Shown here: in pieces, positions 48,652-60,291 of the stretch
Numbering within the stretch: the stretch's first letter is position 1
Layout of the letters: every line of letters starts with the position of its first letter
DNA from: Prosapia bicincta
Lineage: Eukaryota; Arthropoda; Insecta; Hemiptera; Cercopidae
DNA length: 64,000 nt
Reading direction: 5' to 3'
Assembly: GCA_036971475.1 (NCBI GenBank)
Contig: JBAIZL010000008.1
Location: forward strand, 26,364,982-26,428,981
Notes under the pieces: generated by a model
Seen by the model: the letters and a program-made list of their open reading frames with translations, nothing else
Database searches by the model: none
What the model was told of the DNA's origin: nothing
Position numbers and translations under genes: made by a program

Positions 48652-51600
48652 ATGCTAAAAGGGGTTAATGGCTTTGTGATAAAACTAACAGATTCCAAAC
48701 CCTTACTACACGGCCACAGACGCACTATAGGCGATAACGTTCTTTATCTCTCTGAAATTAAATCCGCCCTACATAGAAACGGACCAGCCATGCTAAAAGG
48801 GGTTAATGGCTTTGTGATAAAACTAACAGATTCCAAACCCTTACTACACGGCCACAGACGCACTATAGGCGATAACGTTCTTTATCTCTCTGAAATTAAA
48901 TCCACCCTACATAGAAATAGACCAGCCATGCTAAAACGGGTTAATGGGTTTGTGATAAAACTAACAGATTCCAAACCCTTACTACACGGCCACAGACGCA
49001 CTATAGGAGATAACGTTCTTTATCTCTCTGAAATTAAATCCACCCTACATAGAAATGGACCAGCCATGCTAAAAGGGGTTAATGGGTTTGTGATAAAACT
49101 AACAGATTCCAAACCCTTACTACACGGCCACAGACGCACTATAGGCGATAACGTTCTTTATCTCTCTGAAATTAAATCCACCCTACATAGAAACGGACCA
49201 GCCATGCTAAAAGGGGTTAATGGGTTTGTGATAAAACTAACAGATTCCAAACCCTTACTACACGGCCACAGACTCACTATAGGCGATAACGTTCTTTATC
49301 TCTCTGAAATTAAATCCACCCTACATAGAAACGGACCAGCCATGCTAAAAGGGGTTAATGGGTTTGTGATAAAACTAACAGATTCCAAACCCTTACTACA
49401 CGGCCATAGACGCACTATAGGAGATAACGTTCTTTATCTCTCTGAAATTAAATCCACCCTACATAGAAACGGACCAGCCATGCTAAAAGGGGTTAATGGG
49501 TTTGTGATAAAACTAACAGATTCCAAACCCTTACTACACGGCCACAGACGCACTATAGAAGATAACGTTCTTTATCTCTCTGAAATTAAATCCACCCTAC
49601 ATAGAAACGGACCAGCCATGCTAAAAGGGGTTAATGGGTTTGTGATAAAACTAACAGATTCCAAACCCTTACTACACGGCCACAGACGCACTATAGGCGA
49701 TAACGTTCTTTATCTCTCTGAAATTAAATCCACCCTACATAGAAATGGATCAGCCATGCTAAAAGGGGTTAATGGGTTTGTGATAAAACTAACAGATTCC
49801 AAACCCTTACTACACGGCCACAGACTCACTATAGGCGATAACGTTCTTTATCTCTCTGAAATTAAATCCACCCTACATAGAAACGGACCAGCCATGCTAA
49901 AAGGGGTTAATGGCTTTGTGATAAAACTAACAGATTCCAAACCCTTACTACACGGCCACAGACGCACTATAGGCGATAACGTTCTTTATCTCTCTGAAAT
50001 TAAATCCACCCTACATAGAAACGGACCAGCCATGCTAAAAGGGGTTAATGGGTTTGTGATAAAACTAACAGATTCCAAACCCTTACTACACGGCCACAGA
50101 CGCACTATAGGCGATAACGTTCTTTATCTCTCTGAAATTAAATCCACCCTACATAGAAACGGACCAGCCATGCTAAAAGGGGTTAATGGGTTTGTGATAA
50201 AACTAACAGATTCCAAACCCTTACTACACGGCCATAGACGCACTATAGGAGATAACGTTCTTTATCTCTCTGAAATTAAATCCACCCTACATAGAAACGG
50301 ACCAGCCATGCTAAAAGGGGTTAATGGCTTTGTGATAAAACTAACAGATTCCAAACCCTTACTACACGGCCACAGACGCACTATAGGCGATAACGTTCTT
50401 TATCTCTCTGAAATTAAATCCACCCTACATAGAAATGGACCAGCCATGCTAAAACGGGTTAATGGGTTTGTGATAAAACTAACAGATTCCAAACCCTTAC
50501 TACACGGCCACAGACGCACTATAGGAGATAACGTTCTTTATCTCTCTGAAATTAAATCCACCCTACATAGAAATGGACCAGCCATGCTAAAAGGGGTTAA
50601 TGGGTTTGTGATAAAACTAACAGATTCCAAACCCTTACTACACGGCCACAGACGCACTATAGGCGATAACGTTCTTTATCTCTCTGAAATTAAATCCACC
50701 CTACATAGAAACGGACCAGCCATGCTAAAAGGGGTTAATGGGTTTGTGATAAAACTAACAGATTCCAAACCCTTACTACACGGCCACAGACTCACTATAG
50801 GCGATAACGTTCTTTATCTCTCTGAAATTAAATCCACCCTACATAGAAACGGACCAGGCATGCTAAAAGGGGTTAATGGGTTTGTGATAAAACTAACAGA
50901 TTCCAAACCCTTACTACACGGCCATAGACGCACTATAGGAGATAACGTTCTTTATCTCTCTGAAATTAAATCCACCCTACATAGAAACGGACCAGCCATG
51001 CTAAAAGGGGTTAATGGGTTTGTGATAAAACTAACAGATTCCAAACCCTTACTACACGGCCACAGACGCACTATAGAAGATAACGTTCTTTATCTCTCTG
51101 AAATTAAATCCACCCTACATAGAAACGGACCAGCCATGCTAAAAGGGGTTAATGGGTTTGTGATAAAACTAACAGATTCCAAACCCTTACTACACGGCCA
51201 CAGACGCACTATAGGCGATAACGTTCTTTATCTCTCTGAAATTAAATCCACCCTACATAGAAATGGATCAGCCATGCTAAAAGGGGTTAATGGTTTTGTG
51301 ATAAAACTAACAGATTCCAAACCCTTACTACACGGCCACAGACTCACTATAGGCGATAACGTTCTTTATCTCTCTGAAATTAAATCCACCCTACATAGAA
51401 ACGGACCAGCCATGCTAAAAGGGGTTAATGGCTTTGTGATAAAACTAACAGATTCCAAACCCTTACTACACGGCCACAGACGCACTATAGGCGATAACGT
51501 TCTTTATCTCTCTGAAATTAAATCCACCCTACATAGAAACGGACCAGCCATGCTAAAAGGGGTTAATGGGTTTGTGATAAAACTAACAGATTCCAAACCC

Positions 51601-51984
51601 TTACTACACGGCCACAGACGCACTATAGGCGATAACGTTCTTTATCTCTCTGAAATTAAATCCACCCTACATAGAAACGGACCAGCCATGCTAAAAGGGG
51701 TTAATGGGTTTGTGATAAAACTAACAGATTCCAAACCCTTACTACACGGCCATAGACGCACTATAGGAGATAACGTTCTTTATCTCTCTGAAATTAAATC
51801 CACCCTACATAGAAACGGACCAGCCATGCTAAAAGGGGTTAATGGCTTTGTGATAAAACTAACAGATTCCAAACCCTTACTACACGGCCACAGACGCACT
51901 ATAGGCGATAACGTTCTTTATCTCTCTGAAATTAAATCCACCCTACATAGAAATGGACCAGCCATGGTAAAAGTTTCTAAATAA
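48652..51984 (+). CDS. Repeat-encoded open frame of 1110 codons, continuation after the frameshift (unproven)
   Basis: Twenty-four repeats of the same 46-residue unit, from the first ATG after the single-base deletion at 48541 to a stop just past the array edge (unit-derived residues end, then VKVSK-stop). Without the deletion the two frames would form one frame of about 2,530 codons. Units 3-13 and 14-24 are duplicates of each other (see 48928). A weak AATAAA-like sequence (AAATAAACAAAAATAAATAG) lies just after the stop, in generally AT-rich DNA. Whether any of this is transcribed cannot be told from sequence. Confidence 0.2.
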   Translation: MLKGVNGFVIKLTDSKPLLHGHRRTIGDNVLYLSEIKSALHRNGPAMLKGVNGFVIKLTDSKPLLHGHRRTIGDNVLYLSEIKSTLHRNRPAMLKRVNGFVIKLTDSKPLLHGHRRTIGDNVLYLSEIKSTLHRNGPAMLKGVNGFVIKLTDSKPLLHGHRRTIGDNVLYLSEIKSTLHRNGPAMLKGVNGFVIKLTDSKPLLHGHRLTIGDNVLYLSEIKSTLHRNGPAMLKGVNGFVIKLTDSKPLLHGHRRTIGDNVLYLSEIKSTLHRNGPAMLKGVNGFVIKLTDSKPLLHGHRRTIEDNVLYLSEIKSTLHRNGPAMLKGVNGFVIKLTDSKPLLHGHRRTIGDNVLYLSEIKSTLHRNGSAMLKGVNGFVIKLTDSKPLLHGHRLTIGDNVLYLSEIKSTLHRNGPAMLKGVNGFVIKLTDSKPLLHGHRRTIGDNVLYLSEIKSTLHRNGPAMLKGVNGFVIKLTDSKPLLHGHRRTIGDNVLYLSEIKSTLHRNGPAMLKGVNGFVIKLTDSKPLLHGHRRTIGDNVLYLSEIKSTLHRNGPAMLKGVNGFVIKLTDSKPLLHGHRRTIGDNVLYLSEIKSTLHRNGPAMLKRVNGFVIKLTDSKPLLHGHRRTIGDNVLYLSEIKSTLHRNGPAMLKGVNGFVIKLTDSKPLLHGHRRTIGDNVLYLSEIKSTLHRNGPAMLKGVNGFVIKLTDSKPLLHGHRLTIGDNVLYLSEIKSTLHRNGPGMLKGVNGFVIKLTDSKPLLHGHRRTIGDNVLYLSEIKSTLHRNGPAMLKGVNGFVIKLTDSKPLLHGHRRTIEDNVLYLSEIKSTLHRNGPAMLKGVNGFVIKLTDSKPLLHGHRRTIGDNVLYLSEIKSTLHRNGSAMLKGVNGFVIKLTDSKPLLHGHRLTIGDNVLYLSEIKSTLHRNGPAMLKGVNGFVIKLTDSKPLLHGHRRTIGDNVLYLSEIKSTLHRNGPAMLKGVNGFVIKLTDSKPLLHGHRRTIGDNVLYLSEIKSTLHRNGPAMLKGVNGFVIKLTDSKPLLHGHRRTIGDNVLYLSEIKSTLHRNGPAMLKGVNGFVIKLTDSKPLLHGHRRTIGDNVLYLSEIKSTLHRNGPAMVKVSK
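48928..50445. repeat. 11-unit higher-order block in the 138-bp array, copy 1
   Basis: 1518 bp (11 x 138) repeated immediately downstream at 50446-51963. The order of variant units is the same in both: CGG (unit 1), CTC (3), GAA (5), GGATCA (6), CTC (7). Only about two or three single-base differences are visible (for example 50839 and 51291). Confidence 0.9.
50446..51963. repeat. 11-unit higher-order block, copy 2
   Basis: Tandem duplicate of 48928-50445, ending at the array edge. It indicates a recent unequal exchange. Confidence 0.9.
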
Positions 51985-52637
51985 ACAAAAATAAATAGAA
52001 CAGTACAGTAAAAAAACAGTGTTACTTAAATGTAATGGTAGCCTATACAATACAATATGCAAAAATTCAAATATTTACAAAATTACAACCTACATTTGGT
52101 AATGTAGGCCAGCTACATAACTTTTTAAAGTGAAAATCATTCAAGACAGGTTTGTATACTATATTTTCAAGCTCATTATAACAGCAATACAGAATCAATA
52201 TTTACTTTCTCATACGCGTTTCAACGACAGTTATCATTATTATTTTCAATAAGTATAAACTACGAAAATTTTAAACTTCTTTAGAATAAAGTAATAGATA
52301 TGTAGTAAAGATATGTTCAGCTACACTTGTTTTCTCTGGCCTTTGATCTTAGAAACTAAACATAACTTAGATATAAATAACCTTAAATTAATTAAAAATG
52401 TTAAATCAAAAAATATGTTAAATAGTTTCGAAAGTATGTTTATTAATAAATATGAAACTAATAAATTATTAAATTCTGACAAAGGGCCTATCCCGAATTC
52501 CCAATTGTATCTATTAGTTAAGAGATAGTTATAGTTTTAATTGTTAAATGTGTAAATTTAATAATTACTGTAAAATTCAAAAATAATGTAACGGTAACTC
52601 CTTCTGTTAGACCAGACCTAGTTGTTACTCGAAACAT
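51985..52637. other. AT-rich flank without a supported gene
   Basis: A 71-codon plus frame (52313-52528) is Asn/Lys/Leu-rich and unrecognised. Confidence 0.45.
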
Positions 52638-52692
52638 GATTGGTCGGATACTGTAAGGGGCGTGGCTAAGGAGTTCCCGTTGCTTATAAATA
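52638..52692 (+). promoter_or_regulatory. Pol II-type promoter candidate: CCAAT box (inverted), GC/CACCC-like box, TATA box
   Basis: GATTGG at 52638-52643 is an inverted CCAAT box, GGGGCGTGGC lies at 52657-52666, and TATAAATA at 52685-52692. Initiation would be expected near 52715-52722, placing the hammerhead-like motif at 52735 close to the RNA 5' end. No host gene follows, so this is most likely the promoter of a retroelement terminal repeat, possibly Penelope-like. Confidence 0.35.
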
Positions 52693-52730
52693 CGCATAGG
52701 TTTAGCTGTAAGTTAGTTATTTGTAAAAAT

Positions 52731-52772
52731 ACCTCTGAAGATGGTTACTTTGTAGTCGAAATGTACATAAGG
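52731..52772 (+). ncRNA. Hammerhead-like motif with 4-bp stem I
   Basis: ACCT (52731-52734), CTGAAGA (52735-52741), hairpin GGTTAC-TTT-GTAGTC, GAAA (52758-52761), then TGTACATA and AGGT. Stem I would be ACCT/AGGT. The relative at 26326-26369 has CCCT/AGGG, GGTTAC-TTT-GTAACT and the same GAAATGTACATTA, so one stem I pair changes from C-G to A-T and stem II is kept through G-U pairs. Deviations from the canonical hammerhead are a U between CUGANGA and stem II, and a very short stem III. Confidence 0.4.
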
Positions 52773-53868
52773 TTAAAATAAAATTTGTTGAATTTGTTTT
52801 GAGAGGTTGTTTTAATTAATATAAACATTTACGCCATAGTTGCTTTAAGTTGATATATAAACTGTTGTAAAGGCTGCTTAGAAGCATTCCCTTTACCCTA
52901 CATCACGGAAGGTTACTTTAATCTTGCACGTTCAAAATATTATTCATGTTCTTCATCAGCAATAATAGTAATTTGACTGACAGCCGTAACACACATGCGC
53001 GTTCGAAAATATCAGGGATTTGGAGGAGAGTCGGAACAAGAATTTCAATACTGTTTTTACATGAACACACGAGACTCCATGATGAGTCCTAATGGATAGC
53101 TTATACATACAATATCCGTCAAACTCTGGGTAAGTGTTTGAGGATATTGGTTGCATAGAATTTTACAACATAATATATAAACTATTTTAAAAAATATATA
53201 AGGCATATTCATTGAAAAAATAGTGGCAATTTTCTACTATGAAAAATGATTTAATAATTCGAGGATAGTAACCACAAAATATGTAGGTTTATTTATCACC
53301 ATTGCCATTCGGAATGGAAGTTTAGAGCAAAATAATTGAAGGAGTTGCAGGTAGAGAGGAGGGAGGCAGAGAGGAAGTAAATCAATAAACACACGGTGGT
53401 TAACGTGATAAAGTGACAGGACAGGAGACACAGTATGCTGATTGGATTTTGCTACAGTTTGGGCATATTGTTTTCGTTTCGTTAAATCCGCTAGATTTAC
53501 AGGGACTTGAAACCTCGCGACTTAAATGTTTATCTGACAGATTAGGGATTTATTTTGTTTTGCACAGTGGGGAACGTCTATTTTTTGTCACTTTAGATTA
53601 TTGAACGGATTTGTAGTTGAAGCATAAAATAAATAAACCACGGTAGCCACATTGCCTTAGTTTTGTCGTTTGTATACTTTGCCACTGAACAAGAAACAGG
53701 GGTAAAACTGTAACCATCTACTTCGTAAATAGAGGTCCAATATCTGTCTAAATAGCTTTACCTGTCAAATATCTGGATCTTAGGAGAAATCCCATAGCAC
53801 GTAAAATGTACTCGGGCATGATGATTGACAAGCTCCTGATTCGAAGCCACCTTTACTATAGTACGCAC
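52773..53868. other. AT-rich stretch without a supported gene
   Basis: It may hold the degraded body of the element starting upstream. 53340-53380 is purine-rich (GAGAGGAGGGAGGCAGAGAGG). Short frames at 52956-53156, 53237-53431 and 53413-53604 are unrecognised. Confidence 0.45.
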
Positions 53869-56326
53869 CACATAGCTTGGCGTGTAGGGGAACGGTAGTC
53901 CGAGTTGCCCCCGCTACACTTCCCCTACGTTCTCTTGTAAAGTATCAGCCACATAGTTTGGCGTGTAGGGGAACGATAGTTTGAGTTGCCCCCGCTACAC
54001 TTCCCCTACGTTCTCTTGTAAAGTATCAGCCACATAGTTTGGCGTGTAGGGGAACGATAGTTTGAGTTGCCCCCGCTACACTTCCTCTACGTTCTCTTGT
54101 AAAGTACCAGCCACATAGTTTGGCGTGTAGGGGAACGGTAGTTTGAGTTGCCCCCGCTACACTTCCCCTACGTTCTCTTGTAAAGTACCAGCCACATAGC
54201 TTGGCGTGTAGGAGAACGGTAGTTTGAGTTGCCCCCGCTACACTTCCTCTACGTTCTCTTGTAAAGTACCAGCCACATAGTTTGGCGTGTAGGGGAACGG
54301 TAGTTTGAGTTGCCCCCGCTACACTTCCTCTACGTTCTCTTGTAAAGTACCAGCCACATAGTTTGGCGTGTAGGGGAACAGTAGTCCGAGTTGCCCCCGC
54401 TACACTTCCTCTACGTTCTCTTGTACAGTACGTACCACATAGCTTGGCGTGTAGGGGAACGGTAGTTTGAGTTGCCCCCGCTACACTTCCTCTACGTTCT
54501 TTTGTAAAGTACCAGCCACATAGTTTGGCGTGTAGGGGAACGATAGTTTGAGTTGCCCCCGCTACACTTCCTCTACGTTCTCTTGTAAAGTATCAGCCAC
54601 ATAGTTTGGCGTGTAGGGGAACGGTAGTTTGAGTTGCCCCCGCTACACTTCCTCTACGTTCTCTTGTAAAGTACCAGCCACATAGCTTGGCGTGTAGGGG
54701 AACGGTAGTCTGAGTTGCCCCCGCTACACTTCCTCTACGTTCTCTTGTAAAGTACCAGCCACATAGTTTGGCGTGTAGGGGAACGGTAGTTTGAGTTGCC
54801 CCCGCTACACTTTCTCTACGTTCTCTTGTACAGTACGCACCACATAGCTTGGCGTGTAGGGGAACGGTAGTTTGAGTTGCCCCCGCTACACTTCCTCTAC
54901 GTTCTCTTGTACAGTACGCACCACATAGCTTGGCGTGTAGGGGAACGGTAGTTTGAGTTGCCCCCGCTACACTTTCTCTACGTTCTCTTGTACAGTACGC
55001 ACCACATAGCTTGGCGTGTAGGGGAACGATAGTTTGAGTTGCCCCCGCTACACTTCCTCTACGTTCTCTTGTAAAGTACCAGCCACATAGTTTGGCGTGT
55101 AGGGGAACGGTAGTCTGAGTTGCCCCCGCTACACTTCCTCTACGTTCTCTTGTACAGTACCAGCCACATAGTTTGGCGTGTAGGGGAACGATAGTTTGAG
55201 TTGCCCCCGCTACACTTCCTCTACGTTCTCTTGTACAGTACCAGCCACATAGTTTGGCGTGTAGGGGAACGGTAGTCTGAGTTGCCCCCGCTACACTTCC
55301 TCTACGTTCTCTTGTAAAGTACCAGCCACATAGTTTGGCGTGTAGGGGAACGATAGTTTGAGTTGCCCCCGCTACACTTCCTCTACGTTCTCTTGTAAAG
55401 TATCAGCCACATAGTTTGGCGTGTAGGGGAACGGTAGTCTGAGTTGCCCCCGCTAGACTTCCTCTACGTTCTCTTGTAAAGTACCAGCCACATAGTTTGG
55501 CGTGTAGGGGAACGATAGTTTGAGTTGCCCCCGCTACACTTCCTCTACGTTCTCTTGTAAAGTATCAGCCACATAGCTTGGCGTGTAGGGGAACGGTAGT
55601 CTGAGTTGCCCCCGCTACACTTCCTCTACGTTCTCTTGTAAAGTACCAGCCACATAGTTTGGCGTGTAGGGGAACGGTAGTTTGAGTTGCCCCCGCTACA
55701 CTTTCTCTACGTTCTCTTGTACAGTACGCACCACATAGTTTGGCGTGTAGGGGAACGGTAGTTTGAGTTGCCCCCGCTACACTTCCTCTACGTTCTCTTG
55801 TAAAGTACCAGCCACATAGCTTGGCGTGTAGGGGAACGGTAGTTTGAGTTGCCCCCGCTACACTTTCTCTACGTTCTCTTGTACAGTACGCACCACATAG
55901 CTTGGCGTGTAGGGGAACGATAGTTTGAGTTGCCCCCGCTACACTTCCTCTACGTTCTCTTGTAAAGTACCAGCCACATAGCTTGGCGTGTAGGGGAACG
56001 GTAGTTTGAGTTGCCCCCGCTACACTTTCTCTACGTTCTCTTGTACAGTACGCACCACATAGTTTGGCGTGTAGGGGAACGGTAGTTTGAGTTGCCCCCG
56101 CTACACTTCCTCTACGTTCTCTTGTAAAGTATCAGCCACATAGTTTGGCGTGTAGGGGAACGGTAGTTTGAGTTGCCCCCGCTACACTTCCTCTACGTTC
56201 TCTTGTAAAGTACCAGCCACATAGCTTGGCGTGTAGGGGAACGGTAGTCTGAGTTGCCCCCGCTACACTTCCTCTACGTTCTCTTGTAAAGTACCAGCCA
56301 CATAGTTTGGCGTGTAGGGGAACGGT

Positions 56327-59300
56327 AGTTTGAGTTGCCCCCGCTACACTTTCTCTACGTTCTCTTGTACAGTACGCACCACATAGCTTGGCGTGTAGGG
56401 GAACGATAGTTTGAGTTGCCCCCGCTACACTTCCTCTACGTTCTCTTGTAAAGTACCAGCCACATAGTTTGGCGTGTAGAGGAACGGTAGTCTGAGTTGC
56501 CCCCGCTACACTTCCTCTACGTTCTCTTGTACAGTACCAGCCACATAGTTTGGCGTGTAGGGGAACGATAGTCTGAGTTGCCCCCGCTACACTTCCTCTA
56601 CGTTCTCTTGTAAAGTACCAGCCACATAGTTTGGCGTGTAGGGGAACGATAGTTTAAGTTGCCCCCGCTACACTTCCTCTACGTTCTCTTGTAAAGTACC
56701 AGCCACATAGTTTGGCGTGTAGGGGAACGATAGTTTGAGTTGCCCCCGCTACACTTCCTCTACGTTCTCTTGTAAAGTACCAGCCACATAGTTTGGCGTG
56801 TAGGGGAACGATAGTTTGAGTTGCCCCCGCTACACTTCCTCTACGTTCTCTTGTAAAGTACCAGCCACATAGTTTGGCGTGTAGGGGAACGATAGTTTAA
56901 GTTGCCCCCGCTACACTTCCTCTACGTTCTCTTGTACAGTACCAGCCACATAGCTTGGCATCCAGGGGAACGGTAGTTTGAGTTGCCCCCGCTACACTTC
57001 CCCTACGTTCTCTTGTAAAGTACCAGCCACATAGTTTGGCGTGTAGGGGAACGGTAGTTTGAGTTGCCCCCGCTACACTTCCTCTACGTTCTCTTGTAAA
57101 GTACCAGCCACATAGTTTGGCGTGTAGGGGAACGATAGTTTAAGTTGCCCCCGCTACACTTCCTCTACGTTCTCTTGTAAAGTACCAGCCACATAGCTTG
57201 GCATCCAGGGGAACGGTAGTCTGAGTTGCCCCCGCTACACTTCCTCTACGTTCTCTTGTACAGTACGCACCACATAGCTTGGCGTGTAGAGGAACGGTAG
57301 TTTGAGTTGCCCCGCTACACTTCCTCTACGTTCTCTTGTAAAGTACCAGCCACATAGTTTGGCGTGTAGGGGAACGGTAGTTTGAGTTGCCCCCGCTACA
57401 CTTCCTCTACGTTCTCTTGTACAGTACGCACCACATAGCTTGGCGTGTAGGGGAACGGTAGTTTGAGTTGCCCCCGCTACAATTCCTCTACGTTCTCTTG
57501 TACAGTACGCACCACATAGCTTGGCGTGTAGGGGAACGGTAGTCTGAGTTGCCCCCGCTACACTTCCTCTACGTTCTCTTGTACAGTACGCACCACATAG
57601 CTTGGCGTGTAGGGGAACGGTAGTTTGAGTTGCCCCGCTACACTTCCTCTACGTTCTCTTGTAAAGTACCAGCCACATAGTTTGGCGTGTAGGGCAACGG
57701 TAGTTTGAGTTGCCCCCGCTACACTTCCTCTACGTTCTCTTGTAAAGTACCAGCCACATAGTTTGGCGTGTAGGGGAACGGTAGTCTGAGTTGCCCCCGC
57801 TACACTTCCTCTACGTTCCCTTGTACAGTACGCACCACATAGCTTGGCGTGTAGGGGAACGGTAGTTTGAGTTGCCCCCGCTACACTTCCTCTACGTTCT
57901 CTTGTAAAGTACCAGCCACATAGTTTGGCGTGTAGGGGAACGATAGTTTGAGTTGCCCCCGCTACACTTCCTCTACGTTCTCTTGTACAGTACCAGCCAC
58001 ATAGTTTGGCGTGTAGGGGAACGGTAGTTTGAGTAGCCCCCGCTATACTTCCTCTACGTTCTTTTGTAAAGTACCAGCCACATAGTTTGGCGTGTAGGGG
58101 AACGATAGTTTGAGTTGCCCCCGCTACACTTCCTCTACGTTCTCTTGTACAGTACCAGCCACATAGTTTGGCGTGTAGGGGAACGGTAGTTTGAGTTGCC
58201 CCCGCTACACTTCCTCTACGTTCTCTTGTACAGTACCAGCCACATAGTTTGGCGTGTAGGGGAACGGTAGTCTGAGTTGCCCCCGCTACACTTCCTCTAC
58301 GTTCTCTTGTACAGTACCAGCCACATAGTTTGGCGTGTAGGGGAACGATAGTTTGAGTTGCCCCCGCTACACTTCCTCTACGTTCTCTTGTACAGTACCA
58401 GCCACATAGTTTGGCGTGTAGGGGAACGATAGTTTGAGTTGCCCCCGCTACACTTCCTCTACGTTCTCTTGTACAGTACCAGCCACATAGTTTGGCGTGT
58501 AGGGGAACGATAGTTTGAGTTGCCCCCGCTACACTTCCTCTACGTTCTCTTGTACAGTACCAGCCACATAGTTTGGCGTGTAGGGGAACGGTAGTTTGAG
58601 TTGCCCCCGCTACACTTCCTCTACGTTCTCTTGTACAGTACCAGCCACATAGTTTGGCGTGTAGGGGAACGGTAGTTTGAGTTGCCCCCGCTACACTTCC
58701 TCTACGTTCTCTTGTACAGTACCAGCCACATAGTTTGGCGTGTAGGGGAACGATAGTTTGAGTTGCCCCCGCTACACTTCCTTTACGTTCTCTTGTAAAG
58801 TACCAGCCACATAGCTTGGCGTGTAGGGGAACGGTAGTTTGAGTTGCCCCCGCTACACTTCCTCTACGTTCTCTTGTAAAGTACCAGCCACATAGTTTGG
58901 CGTGTAGGGGAACGGTAGTTTGAGTTGCCCCCGCTATACTTCCTCTACGTTCTCTTGTAAAGTACCAGCCACATAGTTTGGCGTGTAGGGGAACGGTAGT
59001 TTGAGTAGCCCCCGCTATACTTCCTCTACGTTCCCTTGTAAAGTACCAGCCACATAGTTTGGCGTGTAGGGGAACGATAGTTTAAGTTGCCCCCGCTACA
59101 CTTCCTCTACGTTCTCTTGTAAAGTACCAGCCACATAGCTTGGCATCCAGGGGAACGGTAGTCTGAGTTGCCCCCGCTACACTTCCTCTACGTTCTCTTG
59201 TACAGTACGCACCACATAGCTTGGCGTGTAGGGGAACGGTAGTTTGAGTTGCCCCGCTACACTTCCTCTACGTTCTCTTGTAAAGTACCAGCCACATAGT

Positions 59301-60291
59301 TTGGCGTGTAGGGGAACGGTAGTTTGAGTTGCCCCCGCTACACTTCCTCTACGTTCTCTTGTACAGTACGCACCACATAGCTTGGCGTGTAGGGGAACGG
59401 TAGTTTGAGTTGCCCCCGCTACAATTCCTCTACGTTCTCTTGTACAGTACGCACCACATAGCTTGGCGTGTAGGGGAACGGTAGTCTGAGTTGCCCCCGC
59501 TACACTTCCTCTACGTTCTCTTGTACAGTACGCACCACATAGCTTGGCGTGTAGGGGAACGGTAGTTTGAGTTGCCCCGCTACACTTCCTCTACGTTCTC
59601 TTGTAAAGTACCAGCCACATAGTTTGGCGTGTAGGGCAACGGTAGTTTGAGTTGCCCCCGCTACACTTCCTCTACGTTCTCTTGTAAAGTACCAGCCACA
59701 TAGTTTGGCGTGTAGGGGAACGGTAGTCTGAGTTGCCCCCGCTACACTTCCTCTACGTTCCCTTGTACAGTACGCACCACATAGCTTGGCGTGTAGGGGA
59801 ACGGTAGTTTGAGTTGCCCCCGCTACACTTCCTCTACGTTCTCTTGTAAAGTACCAGCCACATAGTTTGGCGTGTAGGGGAACGATAGTTTGAGTTGCCC
59901 CCGCTACACTTCCTCTACGTTCTCTTGTACAGTACCAGCCACATAGTTTGGCGTGTAGGGGAACGGTAGTTTGAGTAGCCCCCGCTATACTTCCTCTACG
60001 TTCTTTTGTAAAGTACCAGCCACATAGTTTGGCGTGTAGGGGAACGATAGTTTGAGTTGCCCCCGCTACACTTCCTCTACGTTCTCTTGTACAGTACCAG
60101 CCACATAGTTTGGCGTGTAGGGGAACGGTAGTTTGAGTTGCCCCCGCTACACTTCCTCTACGTTCTCTTGTACAGTACCAGCCACATAGTTTGGCGTGTA
60201 GGGGAACGGTAGTCTGAGTTGCCCCCGCTACACTTCCTCTACGTTCTCTTGTACAGTACCAGCCACATAGTTTGGCGTGTAGGGGAACGAT
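56327..60291. repeat. 3965-bp higher-order block in the 81-bp array, copy 1
   Basis: This 49-unit block is followed directly by a second copy (60292 to 64000 and beyond). Rare variants recur at exactly +3965: GGCATCCAG at 56957/60922, 57200/61165 and 59142/63107. It also contains a nested duplication: 57200 to about 58300 recurs at +1942 (24 units), shown by GGCATCCAG 57200/59142 and AGGGCAACGG 57691/59633. Confidence 0.9.

Larger units (their letters stand above)
44316..51973. repeat. 138-bp satellite array, about 55.5 units, open in one frame
   Basis: The unit is 138 bp, exactly 46 codons. It contains GATAACGTTCTTTATCTCTC, TGAAATTAAATCCACCCTAC, GGACCAGCCATGCTAAAAGG, GGTTAATGGGTTTGTGATAA and CCAAACCCTTACTACACGGC. 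Units are about 97-99% identical. Recurrent variable sites are AAC/AAT, CAC/CAT, GGC/GGA and GGG/GGC (all silent in the open frame), and CGC/CTC, GGN/GAA and GGG/CGG (amino-acid changing). A run of seven consecutive CTC units lies at about 45480-46440. The array starts and stops within a unit. Confidence 0.97.

Noticed and set aside
53070..53100. Hammerhead-like ATGATGAGTCC string
   Set aside because: It resembles the CTGATGAGTCC core by chance; no GAAA or stem partners follow.
53869..56650. ATG-less open frame on the minus strand of the 81-bp satellite (27 codons per unit)
   Set aside because: The consensus unit has one stop-free minus frame, but TATCAGCC and TTTAAG variants introduce stops, 80-bp units shift the frame, and there is no Met codon.
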